Of a DNA stretch of 63,636 bases, positions 1-7,078 are shown piece after piece; the first letter of the stretch is position 1; every line of letters begins with the position of its first letter. The translations under genes were made by a program, and so were the position numbers. The notes beneath the pieces are model-generated. The model was not told where the DNA came from, made no database searches, and saw nothing but the letters and a program-made list of their open reading frames with translations. This DNA comes from a virus, in IMG/VR virus record IMGVR_UViG_3300027370_000004, positions 1 through 63,636 of that record; one strand, given 5' to 3'.

Positions 1-8
1 GGTGACAT
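1..8. repeat. 8-bp terminal redundancy shared with 63629-63636
   Basis: The first eight bases, ggtgacat, are identical to the last eight. Merging them restores a single 134-codon reading frame, whereas simple abutment does not. This suggests a circular or circularly permuted genome closed at this point, with true length about 63628 bp. Eight bases is too short for a biological terminal repeat and is more likely an assembly remnant. Confidence 0.6.
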
Positions 9-63
9 CCCCTGCCGCCGTATCCGCTCCGAACGCGCCAAAATGCTGCACGCCTCTCGCCAT
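1..63 (-). CDS. N-terminal part of a junction-spanning structural protein (continues at 63636)
   Basis: The ATG at 63-61 follows directly on the TAA (66-64) of the upstream gene, and an AGGAGG lies about 9 nt before it, so this is a well-supported start. The 21 codons begin MARGVQHFGAFGADTAAGDV and run off the left edge in frame. The last two codons (V, T) are also the first two complete codons at the right edge. If the 8 shared bases are merged, the protein is 134 residues and ends at 63287. It lies in a run of small genes between terminase and portal, so a capsid or neck role is inferred. I do not recognise a family. Confidence 0.7.
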   Translation of the reverse strand, partial: MARGVQHFGAFGADTAAGDVT

Positions 64-327
64 TTATGCTTCCTCCTCTTGCCCTTCTTCTTCGCCTTCG
101 TGCTCGGAAGGTTTCATGCCCATTGTGTCGGCAATGTGGGACATCGCTTCTTCGCCTTGCTCCGGCCCGAAAGGATGCGGCTCAGGATCATGGTATGGCC
201 CCGGCCCGCTATTTACGAAGTGGTGCGTAACGATATGCCCACCTTCCGCACCTTGAGCAACTTCGATGTGATGCAGCGATTTGGCCGGCGCATGGCTTTC
301 ACCCCGCGCCGATCTCATTTTCTTCAT
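64..327 (-). CDS. Small acidic, His-rich phage protein (87 aa)
   Basis: Starts MKKMRSARGESHAPAKSLHH with a good GGGGGAG ribosome site. The first 25 residues are basic, a His-rich middle follows (GGHIVTHHF), and the tail is strongly acidic (EGEEEGQEEEA). There are no membrane segments. It sits in the late leftward operon between the Ig-domain protein and the junction-spanning gene, and its TAA abuts the next ATG, which suggests translational coupling. Small proteins of this composition are common near portal genes of podoviruses, but I know no defined function. A minor head component or DNA-contact protein is a guess. Confidence 0.75.
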   Translation of the reverse strand: MKKMRSARGESHAPAKSLHHIEVAQGAEGGHIVTHHFVNSGPGPYHDPEPHPFGPEQGEEAMSHIADTMGMKPSEHEGEEEGQEEEA

Positions 328-504
328 AAGACTCCCCCAGCGTCATTCATAGGTATTTTACGACACGCCGCTGTAGGTAATTTGGGAGATACCAAACAAT
401 CGCCCACAGTACGGTTTGCAGTCTAGTGTTTTTAGGCGCTGGCTTAACCGCTAGAGGAAGCAGCAGCGCAGAGCAATTACACATTGAACGCTCCCTGAAA
501 AGAT

Positions 505-532
505 GCCGGAGAGCTAATCTGCACCCTCCGGC
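505..532 (-). terminator. Possible intrinsic terminator after the Ig-domain gene
   Basis: GCCGGAG (505-511) pairs perfectly with CTCCGGC (526-532) around a 14-nt loop. On the minus strand the stem is followed by a short ATCTTTT tract. It lies just downstream of the stop at 554. The stem is only 7 bp and the T run is weak, so it may attenuate rather than stop the leftward late transcript. Confidence 0.4.
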
Positions 533-553
533 TGTTCATTTGGAGGATGAAAC

Positions 554-1087
554 TTAGAACGTGACCGCAGCCGTCCCAGACTTCGTGGGGTCCGTGACGC
601 TCGTCGCGATCACTGTATCCGTTCCGCCCGGTGTCGTTGGAGGCGCATAGAGGCCAGCCGCGCTGATCGTCCCCGTCAGCGCAGGAGCGACCACTGGAGC
701 CAAGGACCACGTTACGCCCGCATTCTTGGCATCATTGGAGACTGTCGCGGAAAACTGCTGCGTCGTCCCTTGTGCCACAGTCGCTGTAGCGGGAGTCACG
801 CTCACGCTGATGGCCGGTGGATTCAGAGCGGTCCCGATGTTTGCTGTCTGAGTGGTCAAATCTGCCACTACGGGCTTAATTCCATTCGAGGCCGTAGTCA
901 ACTGTGCGACCAAAGCTTCCACGGCTGCCGGAGCTACTCCCTGTCCAGCGGACTGCGCTGCCAGAAGCGTCGCCAAAGCTGCGTCAATGTTCGTGTCTGC
1001 GGTTTGCAGGCCAGTTACTCCTGCCTGTACCGACTGTACCGCTGCGGTAAGGTCGGCTAATGCTTGCGTTGCTGTTGCGGTAGACAT
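554..1087 (-). CDS. Coiled-coil plus Big_2-like Ig-domain protein (177 aa)
   Basis: The start at 1087 is chosen because AAGGAG lies 6 nt before it. The same frame is open up to 1165, which would add a 26-residue hydrophobic segment, but that start has only a weak ribosome site. Residues 1-80 are Ala/Thr-rich heptad-like helix (QALADLTAAVQSVQAGVTGL). The C-terminal 80 residues form a bacterial Ig-like domain: SVTPATATVAQGTTQQFSAT, then VTWSL, GTISAAGLYAPP and a closing GTAAVTF strand. Such domains commonly decorate phage capsids or tails and bind cell-surface sugars. Its place beside terminase suggests a virion surface or neck protein. Confidence 0.8.
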   Translation of the reverse strand: MSTATATQALADLTAAVQSVQAGVTGLQTADTNIDAALATLLAAQSAGQGVAPAAVEALVAQLTTASNGIKPVVADLTTQTANIGTALNPPAISVSVTPATATVAQGTTQQFSATVSNDAKNAGVTWSLAPVVAPALTGTISAAGLYAPPTTPGGTDTVIATSVTDPTKSGTAAVTF

Positions 1088-1213
1088 AAGAATTCTCCTT
1101 GTTTGATAGAGCAAAACGATTTCGAGTCCCAGCACAAGTGCCAGAACGATGGCTATGGCAGTCATTTCTTCAGCCTACCGCTTTCCTTTGCACGCGACTG
1201 AGCAAAATGACTC

Positions 1214-1483
1214 TTACTTCAAGCGAGTCCGAATTGAGTCCAAGTGCGCCAGCGTCGGGAACTTTCCCGTTTTCTTGGCGTTGTAATCCACTGGAGGCTT
1301 GTAGTTCGCCGACAGCGGGTTGTGCACGTCATTGAAGTGCTTTTTGAAGTCTGCCTCGCTGGTAAACGTCATTCCGCAGCACTGGTGCCCGCTATTCACT
1401 GCGGAGTTGACAATCTGGTGGTTCGACGGTGTAGGTGTAGCTGAGGGATGATGATACTTGCCCTCAAGTACTGGACTCGGCAT
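1214..1483 (-). CDS. Small protein with a degenerate C2H2-like finger (89 aa)
   Basis: The start MPSPVLEGKYHHPS at 1483 is supported by GGAG 8 nt upstream. An open extension to 1555 lacks a ribosome site and overlaps the neighbouring small gene. The centre reads HQCCGMTFTSEADFKKHF followed by NDVH. From the second Cys the spacing is C-x12-H-x4-H, as in a C2H2 zinc finger, but the two cysteines are adjacent rather than two or four apart. A nearby His may complete the site. The N-terminus is Pro/Ser/His-rich and disordered. Function unknown. It is in the late operon just downstream of the large terminase. Confidence 0.7.
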   Translation of the reverse strand: MPSPVLEGKYHHPSATPTPSNHQIVNSAVNSGHQCCGMTFTSEADFKKHFNDVHNPLSANYKPPVDYNAKKTGKFPTLAHLDSIRTRLK

Positions 1484-1517
1484 ATTCTGTTCTCCTTTGG
1501 AAAGTCTGGTCACTGCC

Positions 1518-1682
1518 TCAATTCTTGCTTCGCGCTCTATCGTGCGGAATTTCAAAGCCTTTCGGCAACGGTTCGTTGCTAACGTATTTTTGCGCCTTCT
1601 CTACCGTGGTAAAAAGCCTGTGATTGACGATCTCGCCCTTGGCGTTGAGCATTTGGACGAGTTGGATGATTGCGCTAGACAT
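1518..1682 (-). CDS. Small unknown protein coupled to terminase (54 aa)
   Basis: The ATG at 1682 overlaps the last 8 nt of the large-terminase gene. The product starts MSSAIIQLVQMLNAKGEIV and ends HDRARSKN. It looks like a compact alpha/beta fold with an amphipathic N-terminal helix, followed by a segment resembling a substrate-annotation tag (FTTVEKAQKYVSNEPLPKGF). No transmembrane segment or cysteines. I do not recognise a family. The terminase overlap, codon use and a clean stop before the next ribosome site support it being real. Confidence 0.65.
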   Translation of the reverse strand: MSSAIIQLVQMLNAKGEIVNHRLFTTVEKAQKYVSNEPLPKGFEIPHDRARSKN

Positions 1683-3153
1683 TCATCCAGCCTAAGTCTT
1701 CTTGCCCAGCGTACCTGAACTCCGGTTTCGGCTCAGGCTTCCTCGGCGCGGCGATCTTCACTTGGAATGTCATCGCCAGCATATCCCCGCAGTCAGGAGA
1801 ATTCAACCCTCTCGCCTTCATGTCATCCTTGGATTCAAGTTGTATCTGGCTCTTTGAGGAAAAATAGTACTCAGGTCCGCACAAATCAGAAGCTAGTTCA
1901 GGGTCGTCAGGAATCTCCGCTCCGGTCTGTAGCCATTCTCTCATCAATCCCCAAAGCTCGGACCTGCGGTTAAAGTACGCCTGCTCATTGTCTGCCTTGG
2001 CTCCCGGCGCGTATTCAAACAACCTCGTCCCAAATCCTCGGAACCTGACTTGATCGACTACCCCAGCCCCCACCCCGATTCCGTCAATGATCGTCGCGTC
2101 CGGCGTCTCTGACTGGATAAACTCAATCAGTCGCTCGGCCAGCTGCACCGTACTGAGGCCACGATACCGCGCCAAAATCTTTGCTTTCCGGCCCTGCCGG
2201 GTTCCAACGACTGCCTGATCGTCGCCATACCTCGCTACATCGCAGCTAAGAATCTTGGGCAAGGTCTCATATCCGACTGCATGATATTTGCGGCAGTTTT
2301 CCACTATATCCGATGGAATGAACTGGGAACTCCCAGACCTCGGAAACTCCCCCTTGACGCGCACTCTGACAAAGTCCGAATCCTCGCCGTAGTCATCAAT
2401 CCACTTCTGAATCTGAGCCTTGTTCGTGCCTTCTACTGTGCGAGAGTCGATCTGAAACGTCTTCCAGCGATGTTTAAACTTGCCGAAACACTCTCGAAAA
2501 CGCCCTGTGTTCTGCGTAGGATTGCCAAACACCAGCCAGATGATTTCCGTGTTCTCATCCGTCATGGCGCCTTCGGCGGTCTCGTAAATCTTGTCCGAAA
2601 TGGCTGATCCTTCATCGAACATCAGAACTACGCGCTTGCCTTCGTTGTGCAAGCCAGCGAAAGCTTCTACGTTATAGTCAGACCACGGGATTAAGTCCGT
2701 CCGCCACGTCGCCTCAGAACCTTTTGCCTTGATGGACGTTATCGCCAAATCCCACCAGTGCGCGTTTATGCTCATCCGGTACCACTTGAATAACTCCGGC
2801 TGAGTTTTAGTGTCTAACTGCGTCTTGGTGTTGGCGGTTATGACGATCTTGCAGTCTCGGCAGGTACTCGAAGCCCACTCATCAATCCAGCTAATCAGGC
2901 ATGACTTCCCTACACCATGGCCGGATGCGACCGCGATCTTGCAAGGCTCAAATCTCGTAGCTGGATTCCTTAAGTGAGCGCCGATGTGATTCAGAATCTC
3001 GCTTTGCCAAGGTCGCGGGCCTCCATGCTTCGCGATCTCCGCGCCAGTTTCACCCCACGGGTATGCATAGTTCACAAATCCTTCAGGATCGTGCCGATAG
3101 GAGTAAATGCGCTCAACTAACTCTTGCTCAAGCTGCGGATCGACTGCAATCAC
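1675..3153 (-). CDS. terL: Terminase large subunit (492 aa)
   Basis: Motor and nuclease that cuts concatemeric DNA and pumps it into the prohead through the portal. The N-terminal ATPase shows Walker A SGHGVGKS (77-84), Walker B VVLMFDE (175-181) and the coupling motif GNPTQ (210-214). The C-terminal RNase H-like nuclease shows Asp305 in SCDVARYGDD, Asp357 in IIDGIG and Asp454/457 in SPDCGDMLAM. All key residues and the full length are present. Its start overlaps the small-subunit stop by 4 nt (ATGA), so the two are translationally coupled. Downstream late genes continue leftwards. Confidence 0.97.
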   Translation of the reverse strand: MIAVDPQLEQELVERIYSYRHDPEGFVNYAYPWGETGAEIAKHGGPRPWQSEILNHIGAHLRNPATRFEPCKIAVASGHGVGKSCLISWIDEWASSTCRDCKIVITANTKTQLDTKTQPELFKWYRMSINAHWWDLAITSIKAKGSEATWRTDLIPWSDYNVEAFAGLHNEGKRVVLMFDEGSAISDKIYETAEGAMTDENTEIIWLVFGNPTQNTGRFRECFGKFKHRWKTFQIDSRTVEGTNKAQIQKWIDDYGEDSDFVRVRVKGEFPRSGSSQFIPSDIVENCRKYHAVGYETLPKILSCDVARYGDDQAVVGTRQGRKAKILARYRGLSTVQLAERLIEFIQSETPDATIIDGIGVGAGVVDQVRFRGFGTRLFEYAPGAKADNEQAYFNRRSELWGLMREWLQTGAEIPDDPELASDLCGPEYYFSSKSQIQLESKDDMKARGLNSPDCGDMLAMTFQVKIAAPRKPEPKPEFRYAGQEDLGWMNV

Positions 3154-3515
3154 TCCGAAACCTCTGTGCGCTCCGCCGCTTTCTTCATTCTCTCTGCAAG
3201 GGTCAGCGTTATTTCTCCGCTATGTTCCATTGCCTGCACTACTTTGCCCTCGATACGCTCCGCCGCCTCTTTCAATGTCAGCACTGATCCCATGCGACCG
3301 GAAAGAATTGTCTTAAGTATCGCCGCTTCAATTAGTTCCAAGTTGCCAGAATCGGCGAAGATGCGCTCATAAATCTCAGTGATTGGTGTCTTTTTTGGCC
3401 TGCCACCTGGGTTACGTACCTCTCCGGGTTGAATCTGTGTAGCCTTCCCTACAGAGGGGTCAACCGTATAGCCAAATCCATGCTTTTTCTGAGGCGAATT
3501 TTGCTCATCCGCCAT
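3150..3515 (-). CDS. terS: Terminase small subunit (121 aa)
   Basis: Immediately upstream of, and ATGA-coupled to, terL. The N-terminal third contains QPGEVRNPGGRPKKTP, a basic Gly/Pro stretch typical of phage small terminases and DUF5681-type proteins, and probably contacts DNA. The remainder is helical (ITEIYERIFADSGNLELIEA), which fits an oligomerising helix bundle that recognises the packaging site. It is the first clear gene of the late leftward block. The call rests on position plus the GRPKK motif. Confidence 0.85.
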   Translation of the reverse strand: MADEQNSPQKKHGFGYTVDPSVGKATQIQPGEVRNPGGRPKKTPITEIYERIFADSGNLELIEAAILKTILSGRMGSVLTLKEAAERIEGKVVQAMEHSGEITLTLAERMKKAAERTEVSE

Positions 3516-3569
3516 AACTTAAAATCCTCACAATGTGAGCCTTGAATTCTGGGACGGAGAGATCGGATT

Positions 3570-3992
3570 TCATGACATTGCATAGCCGTTCGCATAAATC
3601 GCCTGTTCCTGTGCAAATCTTGGGTCTTGTTGCTTGCGCAACTTCACAATGAGGGGGTTGTCTTGATGCTTGATGCGGAATTTAATGCCGAGGAGTTCTG
3701 GAGATGGGAAGCCAGAAGGGATGTAATCTGTGCGCTGAATTGTTTCTTGCCGAGCGCGGATGAATGCAATTCTCTGCGGGGTCTCAATCCTTGGTTGCGC
3801 GTATCGCTGCCGTATGCAAGACCATGGAGTATCTACAGTTAGCTGTATGCCAGCAAAGAATGGATCGCCCCCTTGACTCAGCGTGCGTGCGAATAATCCT
3901 GAGACCACAAGCGCAGCTAATCGCCGTGAGCAATTGTGCGCTGCACGCTCAGTTTTTGGATTTTGATGTGCTGCGAAGACAGAGATTCTCAA
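3570..3992 (-). CDS. Uncertain protein upstream of terminase (up to 140 aa)
   Basis: An open frame between the control-type gap and terS. It has only a TTG start (3992), no convincing ribosome site and no internal Met until the last residues. The second half looks protein-like: IAFIRARQETIQRTDYIPSG and FRIKHQDNPLIVKLRKQQDP. The first half (MRISVFAAHQNPKTERAAHN) is less convincing. It could be a decayed gene, a gene with an unrecognised start, or chance. No family recognised. Frames on the other strand here are shorter and less plausible. Confidence 0.4.
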   Translation of the reverse strand: MRISVFAAHQNPKTERAAHNCSRRLAALVVSGLFARTLSQGGDPFFAGIQLTVDTPWSCIRQRYAQPRIETPQRIAFIRARQETIQRTDYIPSGFPSPELLGIKFRIKHQDNPLIVKLRKQQDPRFAQEQAIYANGYAMS

Positions 3993-4042
3993 GGACGGGT
4001 TCTAACGCCGATTGGCTCGGGTGAGGGCCTGATGCTTTGCGA

Positions 4043-4071
4043 GATATAGCCCAAAGGCTTAGAAAATGCAA
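4043..4071 (-). promoter_or_regulatory. Candidate leftward promoter before terminase
   Basis: On the minus strand TTGCAT (4071-4066) is followed, after 17 nt, by TATATC (4048-4043). It lies in the 660-bp stretch 3516-4179, which has no solid gene, just upstream of the uncertain ORF and terS. This is a sensible place for the late promoter. Only a consensus match; no operator is visible. Confidence 0.35.
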
Positions 4072-4179
4072 ACTAAATCTGCAACTTTCGTAATCTAGAC
4101 TGATTTATGCTGCCAGTAACGTTCTTTGAGCGAGTCTGGGGGATGCTCGAAAGAATCGACGCGCAGGCCCAAAGGAATT

Positions 4180-4908
4180 TCATGACGGGAATTCCTGAAT
4201 CATTAGATCAGGTGGGATTAAAGCCTTGCCCTCATCGGGAGTTCTTGCGGACATTTGCTTCATAAAGAACGGGATGTTTCTGTCTCGGCATTCTTTGAGC
4301 AAATTCCGTGCCCACGCTTCTTCGCAAGGTCGTCTGCCATTCCCACTTTCCCCGCCGAATACGAACCAGTTCGGCTTGTGCCAGACTTTGAATGTGGTCA
4401 GGGGTCCGATGGCTGGCTCGTAGCTGCACCAGGTAATCCCCGGCCATCTTTTCATCTGGTGCCAGCGTTCGTCGTAGCGCTCCTGATCTTCTGCGGTGAA
4501 ACCTTTCCAAACGGAGAGATTTTCGAGGATGTCCAAGGGCATCGCTTCGTAACCTTCCACCCGCTTCGTGAGTAGCTGCCAAATGAGATTCGGCGTTCCG
4601 CGAATCAATTCCCACAGGCGTTCTCGCTGGCCTTCAGGAGCCTCTACGTCGAATATGTCCGCCATTGACGCGCAGAACACTTTTCTCCCAAACTCGCCCG
4701 CAGCAGCCTTGGCATCCCATTTCAGCGGTTCGTTCCAGTGCTTTATCCCAAACTCCCTCCGAGGCTTCCCTGGGCCCCAATGATCCCCGCCCACGCGCTT
4801 GTCGAACGTTTCCGCATAACAGTTCACGCATCCCGGCGAGACTCGAGTGCATCCATGCCAGGGATTAAAAGTATGGTCGGTCCACGAGATAGAAGTTTTC
4901 TCACCCAT
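4180..4908 (-). CDS. Phage Gp37/Gp68 family protein (242 aa)
   Basis: Canonical N-terminus MGEKTSISWTDHTFNPWHGC followed by TRVSPGCVNCYAE. Cys20, Cys27 and Cys30 form the cysteine cluster of this DUF5131 family, which is distantly related to radical-SAM-like proteins. Further family patterns are GGDHWGPGKPRREFG, VFCASMADIFD, WQLLTKRVEGY, WCSYEPAIGPL and FVFGGESGNGRRPCEEAWAR. Length matches the family. The biochemical role is unsettled; DNA base modification or repair has been suggested for relatives. It ends the leftward early operon and overlaps the upstream HNH gene by 8 nt. The two genes share their first 11 residues. Confidence 0.9.
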   Translation of the reverse strand: MGEKTSISWTDHTFNPWHGCTRVSPGCVNCYAETFDKRVGGDHWGPGKPRREFGIKHWNEPLKWDAKAAAGEFGRKVFCASMADIFDVEAPEGQRERLWELIRGTPNLIWQLLTKRVEGYEAMPLDILENLSVWKGFTAEDQERYDERWHQMKRWPGITWCSYEPAIGPLTTFKVWHKPNWFVFGGESGNGRRPCEEAWARNLLKECRDRNIPFFMKQMSARTPDEGKALIPPDLMIQEFPS

Positions 4909-5317
4909 TGGAATCCACCTTTCGTCTCAATCTCCACGCCCGCCACCACATAGCGGTGCGCTTTCTTTTCTTCTGAACTCTCCGACAAGCTCTACATTCG
5001 CGCGTTCCATTGCGCCGCCGATGTGTATTGCCCTCGGTATATTCATGGCCATTTTTGCAATGCGTTAAGACCGGATGATGTCTGGAGTGGTGACACTTGG
5101 TGCAAAGAGATACAACCTTAAACGCACCCTCCTGCGAATACCCAGAATCGTGGTGGTACTCGTGCCTTCTCTCACTCTCCGACCATTGATGACCACAATC
5201 AGCGCATAGCAAATCGTTTGGGTCAGGCCGAAGCCCAAGATTTACCTGAATGTTGACGAACTGCCGAGCGGCTTCTTTCTCCGCATCCGTCCACGAAATT
5301 CCTGTCGTTTCGCCCAT
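4901..5317 (-). CDS. HNH-type zinc-binding endonuclease with a Gp68-like N-terminus (138 aa)
   Basis: GGGAG lies upstream of the ATG. Residues 1-11 (MGETTGISWTD) copy the start of the next gene. Two metal-binding modules follow. The first is LLCADCGHQWSESERRHEYH with HDSGY and SLCTKCHHSRHH, an HNH/beta-beta-alpha fold with two CxxC pairs. The second is HCKNGHEYTEGNTH with RECRACRR, a short knuckle often attached to phage HNH proteins. The C-terminus is very basic (RVQKKRKRTAMWWRAWRLRR) and probably binds DNA. Likely a homing endonuclease beside Gp37/68; an early DNA-processing protein is the alternative. Confidence 0.8.
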   Translation of the reverse strand: MGETTGISWTDAEKEAARQFVNIQVNLGLRPDPNDLLCADCGHQWSESERRHEYHHDSGYSQEGAFKVVSLCTKCHHSRHHPVLTHCKNGHEYTEGNTHRRRNGTRECRACRRVQKKRKRTAMWWRAWRLRRKVDSNG

Positions 5318-5326
5318 AGTTTCTCC

Positions 5327-5488
5327 CTATCTGTGAAAACGTTCCCATTTCGCCCAAGCCTTCTCCAGCCACTCCGGAAACGTACACGGAAATTCATCGT
5401 CCGGCAGTACTAAAGCCTGCTCCAATTTTACCGCTGTACGCCAGTCGTGTCTCTGTAAAGCTGCATTCATCTGATCTAAAATAGTCAT
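5327..5488 (-). CDS. Small unknown protein (53 aa)
   Basis: ATG at 5488 overlaps the upstream TGA (ATGA), with GGAGG nearby. It starts MTILDQMNAALQRHDWRTAV and ends EKAWAKWERFHR. Helical, Trp-rich and acidic in the middle. No cysteine pairs or membrane segment. It belongs to a chain of overlapping tiny genes downstream of the helicase. Function unknown. Confidence 0.7.
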   Translation of the reverse strand: MTILDQMNAALQRHDWRTAVKLEQALVLPDDEFPCTFPEWLEKAWAKWERFHR

Positions 5489-5652
5489 AAGCCTCCAGTT
5501 TTCTTCATGTAATTATCGTGCGCTTGCTTGTCCGTGAGCGGCGGTTTCTTCGGCGCCGGGCATGGTTTACTCACGTCGCGTGCTGCGGTTTTCAATGACC
5601 AGATCACGGCGAAACATCGCGGAAGGTAGAGATATTCAGTGTCGGTTTTCAT
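5485..5652 (-). CDS. Small unknown protein (55 aa)
   Basis: The start at 5652 overlaps the preceding TGA. The product begins MKTDTEYLYLPRCFAVIWSL, is Pro-rich in the middle (CPAPKKPPLTDKQ) and ends in KKTGGL. The frame stays open far upstream into the helicase gene, but there it reads the helicase in a wrong frame, so the internal Met is the sensible start. No recognised family. Confidence 0.6.
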   Translation of the reverse strand: MKTDTEYLYLPRCFAVIWSLKTAARDVSKPCPAPKKPPLTDKQAHDNYMKKTGGL

Positions 5653-5801
5653 TTGCCGATGGCCTCTATCGCCTCCTGAATCTTCTCGGCTGACATCAAC
5701 GCTGCCAGATATGCGTTGCCTGTGAGCTGTTTGGCGAGAACGCGAATCTCCAGTTTGATTCGCGCGAGTTCTTTGGCAACCGCCCGTTCTTGATCTGTCA
5801 T
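5649..5801 (-). CDS. Small helical protein coupled to the helicase (50 aa)
   Basis: The ATG at 5801 overlaps the helicase stop (ATGA) and its own TGA overlaps the next ATG. The sequence MTDQERAVAKELARIKLEIR is a charged amphipathic helix, followed by a second helix ending EKIQEAIEAIGK. A short coiled coil is likely. A helicase-associated role is possible from the coupling alone. Confidence 0.7.
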   Translation of the reverse strand: MTDQERAVAKELARIKLEIRVLAKQLTGNAYLAALMSAEKIQEAIEAIGK

Positions 5802-7078
5802 CCACGCATCTCCCGTCTGTGAAATTTACCCCGTGAACGCTCAAAGAATACTGGCACCGACCCGGTCGGGCCTTCCCGCTGCTTGCCGATGATAATATCG
5901 TCTTCGCCTGTGGGCGCTCCCCGATCATCTACTGGGCCGTAGAGCAAGAGAACGACGTGCGCGTGCGCTTCTATGTCTCCAGACTCTTTCAGGTCAATCA
6001 TGCTGGGACGGTCATTAAGCCTCTCAGGGCGACGAAGCTGAGAAAGGGCCAACACGGGTACCCCCGTGTCCTTTGCCAGCCTCCTGAGGGCATCTGTGGC
6101 ATCTCCTACACGGTCTCTGCGATCCCTGCCTGCCCCGCGAATCAATTGCAGGTAGTCCACCACCACCAAACTGATTCCGTACCGCGCAATCTTGATCCTC
6201 GCGTGCGCTGTGAGCTCTGAAATTTCCATGGAGGACGAGTCGTTGATGTGCAGCGGGATGGTCCTCAGGTCCGCCGCATATTCCAAAGCTGCTTTAGCAA
6301 ACTTGTCCGAGCGGTCAATGACAGAAGGCCCAAACTGAGTTTTGAGATTTCGTCGGAAGATTTCCTCCGCACTCATTTCGAGCGAGATGAAATATACGGG
6401 AAATCCCTGCCCCGCCACGTTCAACGCTACTTGAATCGCGAAGGCTGTTTTTCCCCGCCCCGGCATCGCGCCGACGACCCATAACTCCCCGGCATTAATC
6501 CCCGTCGTAGTCACGTCGAGGTCTTCCACGCCAGTCTGCAATCCCCGCTTGGAATAATCTCCCGCCGCGCGATCCGCCAGAGCGTTCAGCACTGGCATCG
6601 CCACATCGCACAGCATTTGATCGTCATTCGATTGTTTGTCTGATTCGATGGTCTCTATGTCGAAAACCAAGTCGGCCTTGACTTCCGTAACGCTTTGACC
6701 CTCGGATAATCTCTCGTTCGCCAGCCCAATAGTGCGCTCCAGTTTCCTTGATCGCGAGAGTTCTTTCACCCGCCTTACATAGCCGGGGACATCCGGGAGG
6801 GGGGCGCTTTCGATGATCGTCGCGTCCGCCATAAGCACGGCCTGTTCGGAGGTCTCGCCCATGATTTCCAGTTCCGCTACCAATCCGCACAGGTCCAACG
6901 GTTTAGCGGCCTTTCGCATCCGAACTAGCGCGGTAAACACCTTGCGGGGAAATTCTTCCGCAAAGTCATCCGTACTTAACGCCGTCGCGGCTTCATCAAG
7001 ATGAATCGCCGCGGACTCGGGATTGCCACCGAAAAAAAACATCGCGCCCAACAAATTAGCTTCCACGCTGTAATTCAT
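5798..7078 (-). CDS. dnaB: DnaB-like replicative helicase (426 aa)
   Basis: Hexameric helicase that unwinds the phage fork. The N-terminal domain (1-120) resembles the DnaB N-domain (EANLLGAMFFFGG, VFTALVRMRKAAKPLDLCGL). A linker leads to the RecA-like motor: Walker A GAMPGRGKTA (203-212), ISLEMSAEEI (231-240), Walker B VVVDYLQLI (305-313), LSQLRRPERL (345-354) and DLKESGDIEAHA (362-373). The usual GAGP-type ending and a basic finger (ERSRGKFHRRE) close it. It directly follows the initiator/loader gene with a 1-nt overlap, the standard arrangement of a phage replication pair. Confidence 0.95.
   Translation of the reverse strand: MNYSVEANLLGAMFFFGGNPESAAIHLDEAATALSTDDFAEEFPRKVFTALVRMRKAAKPLDLCGLVAELEIMGETSEQAVLMADATIIESAPLPDVPGYVRRVKELSRSRKLERTIGLANERLSEGQSVTEVKADLVFDIETIESDKQSNDDQMLCDVAMPVLNALADRAAGDYSKRGLQTGVEDLDVTTTGINAGELWVVGAMPGRGKTAFAIQVALNVAGQGFPVYFISLEMSAEEIFRRNLKTQFGPSVIDRSDKFAKAALEYAADLRTIPLHINDSSSMEISELTAHARIKIARYGISLVVVDYLQLIRGAGRDRRDRVGDATDALRRLAKDTGVPVLALSQLRRPERLNDRPSMIDLKESGDIEAHAHVVLLLYGPVDDRGAPTGEDDIIIGKQREGPTGSVPVFFERSRGKFHRREMRG

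Noticed and set aside
2-426. Plus-strand open frames over the His-rich gene
   Set aside because: They mirror the well-supported minus-strand genes, lack ribosome sites and have skewed composition.
1087-1165. Membrane-anchor extension of the Ig-domain protein
   Set aside because: Strong ribosome site supports the start at 1087; the upstream ATG has only a weak one. Kept as an alternative.
3627-3842. Plus-strand frame opposite the uncertain pre-terminase ORF
   Set aside because: No promoter or ribosome site and no recognisable protein features; less plausible than the minus-strand reading.
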